Notes: generated by a model from the sequence alone, not told the origin. Numbered from the stretch's first letter, positions 26,624-36,070 are shown. The stretch: 64,000 nt of DNA from Chitinispirillaceae bacterium (GCA_016929415.1 JAFGIW010000157.1:62001-126000); one strand, 5' to 3'. Program-made: numbers and translations.

Positions 26624-27691
26624 TTACTTTTTATTCATAAATTCAGGGCCGCCCCATATACCCATGTCGTTGCGACTGCCGTCGCTGTCTTTGAAGCTCC
26701 CGGACGGGTCCCCGGCGTCGATGCAGGGGGAATACTTCGAAAGGCGGTACCGACCGTCGGGAGAGGGATTGCATGTTTCATTCGTCTTCTTTCGACCGGA
26801 TTGAAGTATTGCGGCAATCGTCGTGTCACGAACGAGGTGCTTTTCCGTTGGTAATGAGATGTCCTGTCGCCGGGCGGTGGAGTCTGCGATGGAGCCGCTG
26901 AATATGGGGTCACATCTCAGATTTTTGAAAACATCGATTGAGTCGCCGCGTTTATTTTTTTTGACCAGATGCCCCAGTTCCGGGTCGCATTCGAGAAAGT
27001 CACCATCGCTGTTGCCTGAAATGCAGTTGAAAGCACATGTCACCTTTACGAGCCCGTCACACCAGACGCCGATATTGCGGTTGAAAGCGATGATATTGTT
27101 CATGAAGCACGGATTGGCTCCGGTAACTCTGATTCCGGCGGCAGAATTGAACACGATTGCACAATTGTAGACGCGCGCCGATGTATTATCGGTACAACGG
27201 ATGCCGATGTGGTTGTGTTCGATGATGGAATTGCGAATGGGAGGGGAACACTGCATGAGGGAGATGCCGCAGTAAGCGCCGGTGATGTCGGCATGTGCGA
27301 TTTCGGTAAATTGCTCGTCTGCTTCATGAAGGATAATCCCGTACCATGCAGGGCTCGCGGTGCTGCCCGGATCGGGCGCGAAGGTGATCCGTTTTTCGCT
27401 TTTTCCGCAACATATCAGCGCGCCGTGAATTTTAATCGCTACGGTGTGTGAGTCAATATCGTCGTATTGCGTAACGGCAGTATCTTTTCCGGCGGATGCG
27501 CCGACGACCACACGTGTTCCCGCGGTTACGGTTAAACGGACATTCCTCGCAACGAGGAGGTCGGAAGTGAGGTAAAACGGCCCTTCCTCGGCATTCCAGC
27601 GGGTATCGCGGGTCAGAACGCCGCCCACCTCTTTCCCGGATGAGGTGAAAACGAGCAGACAGCAGATGATTGATGGCAATCGGTAATACAT
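26624..27691 (-). CDS. Secreted right-handed parallel beta-helix protein
   Basis: About 355 residues. I use the ATG at 27689-27691; a GTG 12 bp upstream overlaps the stop of the previous gene. A signal peptide is followed by a beta-helix with repeated coils of the PbH1 type ('IRNSIIEHNHIGIRCTDNTSARVYNCAIVFNSAAGIRV', about 150-200). The C-terminus has 'SPCIDAGDPSG...DSDGSRNDMGIWGGP', a motif common at the end of secreted beta-helix proteins that often follow a choice-of-anchor or polysaccharide-active region. It probably binds or cleaves a polysaccharide, but no catalytic residues can be assigned. It follows the Crp-like gene with almost no gap. Confidence 0.72.
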   Translation of the reverse strand: MYYRLPSIICCLLVFTSSGKEVGGVLTRDTRWNAEEGPFYLTSDLLVARNVRLTVTAGTRVVVGASAGKDTAVTQYDDIDSHTVAIKIHGALICCGKSEKRITFAPDPGSTASPAWYGIILHEADEQFTEIAHADITGAYCGISLMQCSPPIRNSIIEHNHIGIRCTDNTSARVYNCAIVFNSAAGIRVTGANPCFMNNIIAFNRNIGVWCDGLVKVTCAFNCISGNSDGDFLECDPELGHLVKKNKRGDSIDVFKNLRCDPIFSGSIADSTARRQDISLPTEKHLVRDTTIAAILQSGRKKTNETCNPSPDGRYRLSKYSPCIDAGDPSGSFKDSDGSRNDMGIWGGPEFMNKK

Positions 27692-27693
27692 GG

Positions 27694-28638
27694 TCAACCG
27701 CACGGGTTCAGGGTGTTGTATTTACCGAACAGATAGATCCGTTTCCATCCGGTATGCTGTAGTTTGATGGTAAGGTCGCCCAACGGACGTCCGTTGCCCT
27801 CTTTTCTCTTATGCAGCAGGCTGCAGAGACCGGCGGCACTCAGTTGTTCTATGAAGTCAAGATACTCCGCATGGAGGTCATTGGTCTGAAGGAGATGATA
27901 GAACAGGTCGCCGTCAATGGCAGTCGCCGCTCCGTTGCTTTTCATGATCTCGGGATAGTTTTTAACGAGAATGGATGCCATCGTCACCGCCTTGTTGGAA
28001 AACTGTTCGACAGCTTCGTACTGGCTTCTGATAAGGAGGCTCAGGTATTCACAGTACTCCCTGATACGGTCGATGTCAACAGCGCGGACCTTGTTTTCAC
28101 TGATATCGATGAAGGCGTTTTTGTGGAGAAAGTCCAGCACGCGGATTACACTATCATAGGTAACGCCGAGCAACTGGATAAGATGGTGCTGCGTCGATCT
28201 GATATCGAGGCCGTTGTTGCCGGGATCAAACCGTTGAAAATAAAGACACAGGGTCATGATGACATGCGCGCCCTGATGTTCGTTTGAAGAAATCTGGAGA
28301 CGACGGTTCGCCTGGCGGATTTTCTGGCTGGCCATGCGAACGATTGACATGAACCAGGCGGGAGCCCCTCTGATTTTATTGTGGAAGGTCTCTGCATCGA
28401 TGATGATGACGGTACAATCTTCAAGGGCTTTTGCCGAGGCGCTGCGCGGTTTTCCATCAATGAGCGCCATCTCTCCGAGCACCGCCCCTTTCTCGAGAAC
28501 GGAAAGCTCTATTTCCTTGCCGCCGGCGGTTCGATACACTTTCATCTTTCCGGATTGTATAATATAAAGTTCGCGCGAGCGATCCTTTTCCCTGAAGAGG
28601 TGCATCCCTGATTTGATGGTCTTTTTAAAAGGTCTCAT
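27694..28638 (-). CDS. Crp/Fnr-type cyclic-nucleotide-binding transcription regulator with C-terminal extension
   Basis: 314 residues. The effector domain (about 10-120) has 'LYIIQSGKMKVYR' and the phosphate-binding-cassette-like 'LGEMALIDGKPRSASAKA'. The core pattern GEMALxxGxPRSA resembles cAMP-type cassettes, so a cyclic nucleotide is a plausible ligand. The winged-helix region (about 150-200, 'STQHHLIQLLGVTYDSVIRVLDFLHKN') is in the Crp position. About 100 extra residues follow, mostly helical and of unknown role, which makes the protein longer than ordinary Crp (about 210). No ribosome-binding site is visible. It is adjacent to the beta-helix gene, which it may control. Confidence 0.75.
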   Translation of the reverse strand: MRPFKKTIKSGMHLFREKDRSRELYIIQSGKMKVYRTAGGKEIELSVLEKGAVLGEMALIDGKPRSASAKALEDCTVIIIDAETFHNKIRGAPAWFMSIVRMASQKIRQANRRLQISSNEHQGAHVIMTLCLYFQRFDPGNNGLDIRSTQHHLIQLLGVTYDSVIRVLDFLHKNAFIDISENKVRAVDIDRIREYCEYLSLLIRSQYEAVEQFSNKAVTMASILVKNYPEIMKSNGAATAIDGDLFYHLLQTNDLHAEYLDFIEQLSAAGLCSLLHKRKEGNGRPLGDLTIKLQHTGWKRIYLFGKYNTLNPCG

Positions 28639-28878
28639 AGGGTAACGTGATCCGTCAGGGGAGCGTAGGCTTCCGAAGAATAATTGTACCTTTCAATCCG
28701 GTGAAAAGCAAGGCAAAGCACTGAGCCGGAGGACGTCGGTTGCGTGTGCCCGTCATCTGCTTCGTTGCTTGACGTAAAGCGGTAATGATGCTATACTTAT
28801 ATTCATCTGGATTCAAGCTGCCGGCGAACTTTTGCGGATCGGCAGTAAGGGCGGTTTTCCGCTTGGAGGGAAGGGTGT

Positions 28879-29016
28879 ATGCCTCATGTTTTCAAGCTCT
28901 TTCTCTGGAGTATCTGTCTGGCGTTTGTCGCCTTGGCGCTCAAACTGCTTTTCGACGAAGAGAGGGCTGTATCACCGGAAACGATGGTAAGTCGCATCAG
29001 AAACAGCGGTTTTTAA
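28879..29016 (+). CDS. Small predicted membrane protein, 45 residues
   Basis: Too short for the ORF track. An ATG at 28879 follows GGAGGGAAGGGTGT and opens a 45-codon frame. Residues about 7-25 (LFLWSICLAFVALALKLLF) form one hydrophobic helix, followed by a short charged tail (DEERAVSPETMV...). The good ribosome-binding site and single helix support a real small protein. It lies 163 bp upstream of the tRNA-Leu gene. No function can be assigned. Confidence 0.5.
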   Translation: MPHVFKLFLWSICLAFVALALKLLFDEERAVSPETMVSRIRNSGF

Positions 29017-29178
29017 TTTGGTTTCAACCCGTTAATATCATCCATCGATTGCTGGATGTACCGGGGTTATTCCATGAGGGGCTAAAAAGGGGAGGGGAAG
29101 TATATTGTATTCACTCCACTTTCTCCTTTTCGAAAAATCCCCCACCGATGTATATTTTACCTGCCATTTATCGGTGTC

Positions 29179-29262
29179 AGCGGAAGTGGTGGAATGGTAG
29201 ACACGCTAGTTTCAGGAGCTAGTGGGTGTAAGCCTGTGGGGGTTCAAGTCCCCCCTTCCGCA
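29179..29262 (+). tRNA. tRNA-Leu (anticodon CAG)
   Basis: 84 nt with a long variable arm, as expected for leucine. The acceptor stem GCGGAAG (29179-29185) pairs with CTTCCGC (29255-29261), with discriminator A. The anticodon loop TTCAGGA lies between CTAGT and GCTAG, giving anticodon CAG (codon CUG). The T-loop GGTTCAAGTCC is canonical. The 3' CCA is not encoded. A TATATT at about 29152-29157 could be its -10 box. Confidence 0.95.
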
Positions 29263-29297
29263 TTGAGCTCACCTTAGAAGTACCTCAACATACCCGA

Positions 29298-31166
29298 ATG
29301 CAATCGTTACGCCCGATAGAAATGCTTCCCCGGACGGTTATTGAAAAAATAGCCGCAGGAGAGGTTGTTGAACGTCCTGCGGCAGTTATCAAGGAACTGG
29401 TTGAGAACAGCATTGATGCAGGAGCGACTTCACTGGAAATTATCGCCGAAGACGCGGGTTTCTCCCTCATAAAAGTTATCGATAATGGCATGGGCATGTC
29501 ACAGCAGGATTTATACAGGTGCATGCTGCGTCACGCGACAAGTAAAATAAGGAGTGCTGATGACCTTTTTTCCATCGGGACGTTCGGATTCCGGGGTGAG
29601 GCATTAGGGAGTATTGCCGCGATCAGCCGGATGTCGATGATAGCGGCGTCACAGGAAGACGGGTCAGGGTATTTGTTGAGCAATGAAGGTGGTGCCCTGG
29701 CAAAAGAGGCGACTCCTCATTCGCATCGGCGCGGAACAACGGTGATAGTCAAGGACCTTTTTTACAATGTTCCCGCACGAAAAAAATTCATGAAAACGCA
29801 CCGGGGTGAACACCTGGCGATCATTCGCATGCTCGAACAGCTTGTCATCCCTTTTCCATCGATCCATTTCACATTGCGTATTGATGATAAAGTGATTTTC
29901 AATCTGCCGGTTGTCGACCGGTGTATCGACCGGATTGCCGGGGTGTCCGGGCTGCAGTTCGCGGCGGGCCTTATCGAATGCCGCGGAGAACGGGAACATA
30001 TGGATGTCGTGGTGTATGTATCGTCGCCTGCGCAGCTGCAGGAGCGGCCCCGCTTTCAGAGTTTGTATGTGAATCTTAGGCGGATCAATAACGATGCAGT
30101 AGTATATTCGGTAAAAGAGGCGTTTGCCCGGTTTCTGGGGCACAATCAGCGCCCGGCATTTTTCTGTTTTTTGACGATCGATCCCTCGTGCATCGACGTC
30201 AATGTCCATCCGACAAAGCAGCTGATCAAATTTGATAACGAGCGTGAGATCTTCAGCTTCGTGTTTGCTACCGTCAAAGACGGTATCGAAGCGACCATGA
30301 TAGGTCGTGAAGCCTTTAAAATGGGAGACCCGCCCGGCGGGGCGCAGGATGCGACGTCACCCTCACGGGAAGATGTCCCTGAATCCAAGCTTGTCATGGT
30401 ACCGATAGTGGAGGAAAGAGCCCCCGATATGGGGAAAAAAGCTGAAACAACAAGCCGTTCCGGCCGGTCAAGGTCTGCCGTACAGGGCGGCCAGACGATT
30501 CTCTCGTTTCCCGATGGAAGGAGGATTGAGAAAGAGGTTGACCCCCTTCAAGATACTACGATACAATTAACGGGTGATGTTCATGAAAAAATGTGGGATC
30601 TGATTCCCTGCTATCAGATCCATACTATGTTTATTCTGGCGCCGATCAAAAACGGCATCTTATTGATTGATCAACATGCGGCCCATGAACGGGTGCTTTT
30701 TGAGCAGGCCATGGAAAACAGCACGGGAATCCAGACGACATCACAACAGTTGCTTTTTCCGATAGTGTTGGAACTCACCCCGTCGGAGAAGGGGATTGTG
30801 GAAGCGGGGAGGGAATATTTTCTGCAATTTGGATTTGAGATTGCCGATTTCGGAGGGCGGACGATATCAGTTTCAGCCATACCGGCATTTATAAAAGACG
30901 GTATGGTTGAATCGACCATTCGGGAAATGGTGCGCTATTTGCTGCAGGGGCGGGACAGTGATAACTTTTCAGAACCGCACAAACGTTTTGCAGCCGCCTT
31001 TGCCTGCGGTGCGGCAATCAAGGCAGGGCAGAAGCTGACACAGGAAGAGATGAATACGTTGCTGAATAGTCTTTTTTCAACACAAAATCCCTATATCTGT
31101 CCGCATGGTCGACCCACGCTTATCAGAATGTCTCTCGATGAACTTTCTCGCAGATTTTTGCGGTAG
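29298..31166 (+). CDS. mutL: DNA mismatch repair protein MutL
   Basis: 622 residues. The GHKL ATPase domain has 'ELVENSIDAGAT' (about residue 33), 'DNGMGM' (about 61) and 'GFRGEAL' (about 93), and the transducer region has 'PSCIDVNVHPTKQLIKF' (about 298). The C-terminal dimerisation domain keeps the endonuclease motif DQHA-X2-E-X4-E ('DQHAAHERVLFE', about 457) with 'ACGAAIKAGQ' and 'CPHGRPT'. This MutL should therefore have metal-dependent nicking activity, as in mutH-lacking bacteria. It acts with MutS in strand-directed mismatch repair. It heads a tight run of genes including STAS, mtaB and HDOD genes. Confidence 0.96.
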   Translation: MQSLRPIEMLPRTVIEKIAAGEVVERPAAVIKELVENSIDAGATSLEIIAEDAGFSLIKVIDNGMGMSQQDLYRCMLRHATSKIRSADDLFSIGTFGFRGEALGSIAAISRMSMIAASQEDGSGYLLSNEGGALAKEATPHSHRRGTTVIVKDLFYNVPARKKFMKTHRGEHLAIIRMLEQLVIPFPSIHFTLRIDDKVIFNLPVVDRCIDRIAGVSGLQFAAGLIECRGEREHMDVVVYVSSPAQLQERPRFQSLYVNLRRINNDAVVYSVKEAFARFLGHNQRPAFFCFLTIDPSCIDVNVHPTKQLIKFDNEREIFSFVFATVKDGIEATMIGREAFKMGDPPGGAQDATSPSREDVPESKLVMVPIVEERAPDMGKKAETTSRSGRSRSAVQGGQTILSFPDGRRIEKEVDPLQDTTIQLTGDVHEKMWDLIPCYQIHTMFILAPIKNGILLIDQHAAHERVLFEQAMENSTGIQTTSQQLLFPIVLELTPSEKGIVEAGREYFLQFGFEIADFGGRTISVSAIPAFIKDGMVESTIREMVRYLLQGRDSDNFSEPHKRFAAAFACGAAIKAGQKLTQEEMNTLLNSLFSTQNPYICPHGRPTLIRMSLDELSRRFLR

Positions 31167-31177
31167 GAGTTTGTAAT

Positions 31178-31882
31178 ATGCAGACAAGTAAGTGCGGTGG
31201 AACGCACACCGTAACAATGCCCCGTCATTATTCCGGCCCGCTGGTCAAAGACGTCGTTGCAGAGATTTCCCGGCTTAATGAAAGTGCGGCGTTCAATGAA
31301 TTGATCCTCGATTTTTCCGCGACCGAACTGCTTGACAGCAGCGGTATAGGGACCCTTGTTTCGATGGCCAAGGAGTTTTACCAGCGCCAGGTCAAACTCA
31401 TTTTAAAGAATCTCAATGATGATCTGTTCCAGCTCTTCAACCATACCGGCCTCGACCGGATTTTTACCATTGAACGTCAGAAGGTGATTGTTCAGGCAGC
31501 GGTCGATTTTTTTGAACCGTCGGTTGACATCAGGCTGAACATCGAAAAGGAGTTCACCGGCGACATTGCGATTTTTCATCTGAGCGGCGTTATGAATCAT
31601 CCGATCGGATCGGGATATTTCAAGCAACAGCTATTGTTGACATTGACACAATATAAGAAGATACTGCTTGATATGGAAGAGCTGGTCTTTATCGACAGCC
31701 TCAGTTTGAGCAGCGTGCTCGGCATGAATAATCTGCTCTCCGGTACGGGGGGAAGCATGCGGATCTGTCAGGCGAATTACATCGTTCTGGACCTTCTGGA
31801 AACCCTCAAAATCGGAGCCGTTATTCCTCTCTACGCCTCACGTGAGGAGGCGCTTTCAGGGTGGACGGGCACAAATGGCTGA
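31178..31882 (+). CDS. Protein with two tandem STAS domains
   Basis: 234 residues behind a TAGGAG site. The first STAS domain (about 8-110) has the anti-anti-sigma core 'LDSSGIGTLV', with the Ser that is phosphorylated in SpoIIAA-type proteins. The second (about 118-230) has 'VFIDSLSLSSVLGM', a similar site with a changed following residue. STAS proteins bind RsbW/SpoIIAB-type kinases in partner switching. The gene starts 12 bp after mutL and overlaps mtaB by 8 bp, so it is co-transcribed with repair and translation genes. The partner kinase is not encoded next to it, but a receiver/ATPase fusion lies 8 kb downstream. Confidence 0.78.
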   Translation: MQTSKCGGTHTVTMPRHYSGPLVKDVVAEISRLNESAAFNELILDFSATELLDSSGIGTLVSMAKEFYQRQVKLILKNLNDDLFQLFNHTGLDRIFTIERQKVIVQAAVDFFEPSVDIRLNIEKEFTGDIAIFHLSGVMNHPIGSGYFKQQLLLTLTQYKKILLDMEELVFIDSLSLSSVLGMNNLLSGTGGSMRICQANYIVLDLLETLKIGAVIPLYASREEALSGWTGTNG

Positions 31883-33197
31883 GCAGAAGGCATCCCCGGC
31901 TGTCGCAATCAAATCCATCGGCTGCCGCACGAATCAGGAGGAAATGGTCACGTTGTCGGCGTCACTGGTGCAACAGGGGTACCGTCTGGTTGAAAATGCC
32001 GCAGAAGCAGCGGTCATTGTCGTTAATACCTGTTCGGTAACTGCAGCTACCGAATCGAAAACGCGCCGGTTGCTTCATGCTCTTGCCGCCCAGGCACCGA
32101 TGGCGCGTATTCTCGTCACCGGATGCCTTGCTCAACAAAAGCCGGATGAACTGGCAAAGGTGAGTGGTGTCTCCTGGGTGGTCGGGAACGGATGCAAGCA
32201 CTTGATCGATTCAATCCTTCAGCATCACTGCCGGGGTATCTACCGGACCTCACTTCAGGAGGCGGCGGAGCTCACCATGAGTCGGACACCCCCCCCCCCG
32301 AACGGACCCGCCATGCTGCGGACACGTTATCCTGTCAAGATCCAGGAAGGGTGCGATTTCCGTTGCTCCTATTGTGTCGTACCGCTACTGCGCGGTCCGT
32401 CACGCAGTGCCCCCTTCGATACGATCATTGCCGCCTGTAAGCAGTCAGTGGAGGCCGGATACAAGGAAATCGTCCTGACGGGTACCCATATCGGTCAGTT
32501 TAACGACCGCGGCCGCCGGTTGATCGATCTTTTAGACCGGTTGGCGGCAGCGAACGGTGATTTCCGCATCAGGTTAAGTTCGCTTGATCCGCGTGATTGT
32601 TCCGAAACGCTGATCAATCTGATCGGATCTGCCGAAAAACTATGTGACCATCTGCATGTCAGTCTGCAGAGCTGCTCCGAACCGGTACTCAAAGCGATGA
32701 AACGGCACGTCCCTGCAACGATCGATCTTCTCGACCGTCTGGAAGGATTCAGGGAGCGATTTCCTCTTGCGGGGTTGGGCGCCGATCTTATCGCCGGATT
32801 TCCCGGAGAAACCGAAACGATGTTTGAGGAGACCTGCCGGCGGATTGAACGTATCAATCTCTCCTATGCGCATGTTTTCAGGTTTTCGCCGCGACCGGGT
32901 ACTCCTGCAGCCGCCAGCGCATCTCAAGTCAGGGAAGCGGTTAAAACAGCGCGAAGTGCCTATCTGCGTACCATCGTGGAGCGAAGCAGGGCTTTGTTTC
33001 TGAAGCGGATTCAACAGAGCAGTCAGCGGATTATTGTCGAGTCGGGTTCCCCGGTCAGGGGAATTACGTCGAATTACATCCATGTTGAAATCCCTGACTG
33101 TACTCTGGAACATAATACCTGGCTGGACGTAACGATCACCGGGCTGCTCCGGGGTAGATACTGTTCGGCTCAACCTGTACTCTATAAGGTGGCGTAA
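31875..33197 (+). CDS. mtaB: tRNA t6A37 methylthiotransferase MtaB
   Basis: 440 residues from the ATG at 31875, which overlaps the STAS stop; the longer ORF start is rejected. This MiaB-family radical SAM enzyme adds a methylthio group to t6A37 in ANN-reading tRNAs. The N-terminal MTTase domain has 'SIGCRTNQEE', 'NTCSVT' and 'VTGCLAQQ', supplying the auxiliary cluster cysteines. The radical SAM motif 'CDFRCSYC' is at about 160-167. The C-terminal TRAM-like domain starts near 375. I prefer MtaB over MiaB/RimO on the 'GCRxNQ' and 'TCSVT' forms. An 11-C tract (32289-32299) lies between the two domains. Its target modification depends on TsaD, encoded 5 kb away. Confidence 0.9.
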   Translation: MAEQKASPAVAIKSIGCRTNQEEMVTLSASLVQQGYRLVENAAEAAVIVVNTCSVTAATESKTRRLLHALAAQAPMARILVTGCLAQQKPDELAKVSGVSWVVGNGCKHLIDSILQHHCRGIYRTSLQEAAELTMSRTPPPPNGPAMLRTRYPVKIQEGCDFRCSYCVVPLLRGPSRSAPFDTIIAACKQSVEAGYKEIVLTGTHIGQFNDRGRRLIDLLDRLAAANGDFRIRLSSLDPRDCSETLINLIGSAEKLCDHLHVSLQSCSEPVLKAMKRHVPATIDLLDRLEGFRERFPLAGLGADLIAGFPGETETMFEETCRRIERINLSYAHVFRFSPRPGTPAAASASQVREAVKTARSAYLRTIVERSRALFLKRIQQSSQRIIVESGSPVRGITSNYIHVEIPDCTLEHNTWLDVTITGLLRGRYCSAQPVLYKVA

Positions 33198-34079
33198 ATG
33201 CAGCAGACTTCTCCTGCCGGCAATGAACGGTATCGTCGTTTCATCGAACAGATCGACAACCTTCCCGCATTACCTGCCATTGTTACGCGGCTGATGCAGG
33301 TTGTCAATTCCCCCGATACATCGGCCGACGATGCGGCGAAACTCATTCAAAAAGATCCTGCGCTCACTACAAAGATGCTGCGGTTGGCGAACAGTGCGTT
33401 TTACGGTATTCCCCGGAGCATCTCTTCGGTATCAAGCGCCGTGGTCATACTGGGGTTCAATACGATCCGTTCACTGGTGCTCAGCGCGTCGGTCATGAAA
33501 ATGTTTTCTTCATCACATCAGCCGGCGATCGATAAAAACCGCTTCTGGAAACACTCGATCGTCTGCGCGATAGCGGCAAAGGCCATTGTGCGTCAATTTA
33601 TCAATGTTCGCATGATGGATCCGGAAAGCGCGTTCTGTGCCGGTATCCTTCATGATATCGGCAAGCTTATCTTCAGTGAATTTGCGCAGGAAGATTATTT
33701 CGAGGTCTGCGAGTTCGCCAAAGAGTGTAATGTACCGTTGATTGAAGCGGAAAAGAAGATCCTCGGAATCAGTCATGCCGACATCGGCCGGATACTTGCC
33801 GATAAATGGGCGTTGCCGCTCGACTTGGAATATTCCCTGGTTTTTCATCATGAACCAATGAAAGCGGACTCACTTATCGATCTGGTAACGACCGTGCATA
33901 TGGCGAACGTTCTTTCACACCGTATCGGCACGGGGCTCTGGGAGAATGAACCAATGCCTCCCGAATGGGATCAGGCCCGATCGATTCTGAGGATGGGAGA
34001 GGCTGATTTTGAACGCATCCTTCTCGCATTGAAGGAGAGTATCGATAAATCCGAAGAATTTTTTGATATCATAAAATAA
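33198..34079 (+). CDS. HDOD-domain signalling protein 1
   Basis: 293 residues. The ATG directly follows the mtaB stop codon, and AAGGTGG lies just upstream. The HDOD domain (about 15-215) has 'LPALPAIVTRLMQVV', 'KMLRLANSAFYGIPRSISSVSSAVVILG' and 'GILHDIGKLIFSE', so the HD pair is kept here, although most HDOD domains are thought not to be hydrolases. HDOD proteins act in stress, motility and signalling networks, often as scaffolds. It is a paralogue of the next gene, and the two probably arose by duplication. Confidence 0.85.
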   Translation: MQQTSPAGNERYRRFIEQIDNLPALPAIVTRLMQVVNSPDTSADDAAKLIQKDPALTTKMLRLANSAFYGIPRSISSVSSAVVILGFNTIRSLVLSASVMKMFSSSHQPAIDKNRFWKHSIVCAIAAKAIVRQFINVRMMDPESAFCAGILHDIGKLIFSEFAQEDYFEVCEFAKECNVPLIEAEKKILGISHADIGRILADKWALPLDLEYSLVFHHEPMKADSLIDLVTTVHMANVLSHRIGTGLWENEPMPPEWDQARSILRMGEADFERILLALKESIDKSEEFFDIIK

Positions 34080-34152
34080 TTGCCGGTATCATCCGGTGTC
34101 ATATGCTGCATTGGGTAACGGGTATCTGCCGGCGATACGTATCGGTCAAATA

Positions 34153-35004
34153 ATGAATCAAAAGCTGATTTCCCGGGCTATCGAACGGCTCCCTATTCCA
34201 TCGTCGACAGTGCGCCGTATAAGCCGCGTCATAGGTGATCCGGAGTCATCGGCTGCCACTGTTGCCGAGGTGTTGAGGATCGACCCCGCGTTATCCGGTA
34301 AAGTACTGAAACTTGCCAATTCAGCATATATCGGTATTCCCCGTACAGTGTCGTCGTTGCCGCATGCGGTTGTTCTGCTTGGAATTAAAAGGATCCATTC
34401 GATAGTACTGACTTCCGAACTGCTTGCTCCGTTTCATAATTCAGCAGTTCTTCCCTTTTCGATCGACCGGTTCCGACGCCATGCGGTAACGGTCGCTTTT
34501 ATCGCTGAATCCATTACGAAACATCTTCAGCGTTATGACGCGCTTGATGAACATGAACTCTTTTCAGGCGCTCTGCTTCACGATATTGGGAAATTGCTTG
34601 CGGGTGCCGTCGATCCTGCAGCAGTGACCGAAACATATAAACGGAGCAAGAGATTGGCGATCCCTTATTACCGGGCTGAAAACGATGAATTTTCACATAC
34701 GATTTTCGGTCTGCACCTGGCGCAGCAATGGCAGTTTCCGAAGGAATTGACCGCCTGCATTAGAGGACATCATGCCGCAGCCTGTTTTCCGGAATTGCAT
34801 CGAACGGTTTCCGTAATCCATATTGCCGATGTCATGGCGCATCTGCTCGGCTATGCGCTCTATCCTGATGAGAAGACGCCGGCAATCGATGAGGCCGCGC
34901 TTTCGGCAGTGCGGCTTCCTGTTGAACGTCTGCGCGTTATCGCTGAAGATATTCTGAAGCAGCAGGATCAGATCGCGTCGTTGCTGGAAATTTTTGATGT
35001 ATAG
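34153..35004 (+). CDS. HDOD-domain signalling protein 2
   Basis: 283 residues from the ATG at 34153. The ORF can extend to a GTG at 34096, and neither start has a good ribosome-binding site. The HDOD domain has 'KVLKLANSAYIGIPRTVSSLPHAVVLLGIKRI' (about residues 50-85) and 'GALLHDIGKLLAG' (about 140-152). These line up with the preceding protein throughout, but overall identity is modest, so the duplication is old. It sits between the first HDOD gene and ftsY on the same strand. Partner proteins are unknown; cNMP, STAS and receiver proteins nearby are candidates. Confidence 0.82.
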   Translation: MNQKLISRAIERLPIPSSTVRRISRVIGDPESSAATVAEVLRIDPALSGKVLKLANSAYIGIPRTVSSLPHAVVLLGIKRIHSIVLTSELLAPFHNSAVLPFSIDRFRRHAVTVAFIAESITKHLQRYDALDEHELFSGALLHDIGKLLAGAVDPAAVTETYKRSKRLAIPYYRAENDEFSHTIFGLHLAQQWQFPKELTACIRGHHAAACFPELHRTVSVIHIADVMAHLLGYALYPDEKTPAIDEAALSAVRLPVERLRVIAEDILKQQDQIASLLEIFDV

Positions 35005-35089
35005 AGCGCGGTGGTGCGTAACATTCAGTATGCATTGACTCGTCGGCTTGTGAAGATGAACATCAATTGACGTGGGGTAATATTTTTCT

Positions 35090-36016
35090 ATGAGCCTGTT
35101 GGAACGGTTGAAAGCGGGACTAAACAAAACACGTACCCAGATCACTTCGATTCTTGGAAGTGAAGGTTCGTTCGACGATGATTTTTATTCGGCGCTGGAA
35201 GACGCCTTGATTTCGGCGGACATCGGTGTCGAGTTGTCAACAAACATCATCGACGGTCTGAAAGAACGGATTCGCCGCGATAAAATAGCGACCGCTCCGG
35301 AAGCCTATGAGGCCATGAAAGCACTGTTGGTCGAACAGCTGCAGGTTCATCGCCTTGACGAAGATTTTCCACCGAAACCATGGGTGATTCTGGTTGTCGG
35401 CGTCAATGGCGTCGGGAAGACGACGACGATCGGGAAAATCGCCCATGAACTGCGCGGAAAGGGAAAGTCGGTGATGCTAGGTGCCGTCGATACCTTCCGT
35501 GCGGGGGCGATCGAGCAGTTGCGCATCTGGGCAGAACGTACCGGGTCTGAATTTATCGCACAACATGACGGTGCAGACGCGGCGTCCGTCGCGTTCGATG
35601 CAATGGAGGCCGCCAGGGCACGGAATGTCGATGTGCTGATTCTTGATACGGCCGGTCGGTTGCATAATAAGATCAATCTCATGAACGAAATTGAAAAGAT
35701 TCTAAGGGTGATACGCCGCAATACGCCGCATGCTCCAAATGAGATACTCCTTGTTGTTGATGCAACAACCGGACAGAATGCGATGAAACAGGTGGCGGTC
35801 TTCAATGATGTTCTGGGGATTACCGGTCTTGTCATTACCAAGCTTGATGGAACGGCAAAAGGCGGTGTCGCCCTGGCACTTGCAAAAACGTATCGGCTCC
35901 CGATAAAAAAAATAGGAGTAGGTGAGGGTATCGACGATCTTCAGGATTTTAATGCACCTACGTATATTGAGGCAATGTTCGGTTACTTGACTGAAAATAG
36001 TGCACAGGCAGTGTAA
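35090..36016 (+). CDS. ftsY: Signal recognition particle receptor FtsY
   Basis: 308 residues, the short form without the long acidic A domain. The N-domain is at about 1-90. The G-domain has the P-loop 'GVNGVGKTTTIGKIA' (about 103-117), 'DTFRAGAIEQL' (about 135), 'LDTAGRLHNKINLMNEI' (about 185) and 'TKLDGTAKGG' (about 249), ending 'GVGEGIDDLQDF'. It docks the SRP-ribosome complex at the inner membrane for co-translational insertion. The ribosome-binding site is weak (GGGG). Identification is secure. Confidence 0.97.
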   Translation: MSLLERLKAGLNKTRTQITSILGSEGSFDDDFYSALEDALISADIGVELSTNIIDGLKERIRRDKIATAPEAYEAMKALLVEQLQVHRLDEDFPPKPWVILVVGVNGVGKTTTIGKIAHELRGKGKSVMLGAVDTFRAGAIEQLRIWAERTGSEFIAQHDGADAASVAFDAMEAARARNVDVLILDTAGRLHNKINLMNEIEKILRVIRRNTPHAPNEILLVVDATTGQNAMKQVAVFNDVLGITGLVITKLDGTAKGGVALALAKTYRLPIKKIGVGEGIDDLQDFNAPTYIEAMFGYLTENSAQAV

Positions 36017-36070
36017 TATATGGTATAGTGTAAATGGCTGATCTTCAACGAACAACGATCGAGGAGTTCT

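Noticed and set aside
28660-28790. Possible cyclic-di-GMP (GEMM) riboswitch, prompted by a GGCAAAGC-like stretch
   Set aside because: The surrounding conserved core and pairing pattern could not be matched, and no signalling gene follows on that strand.
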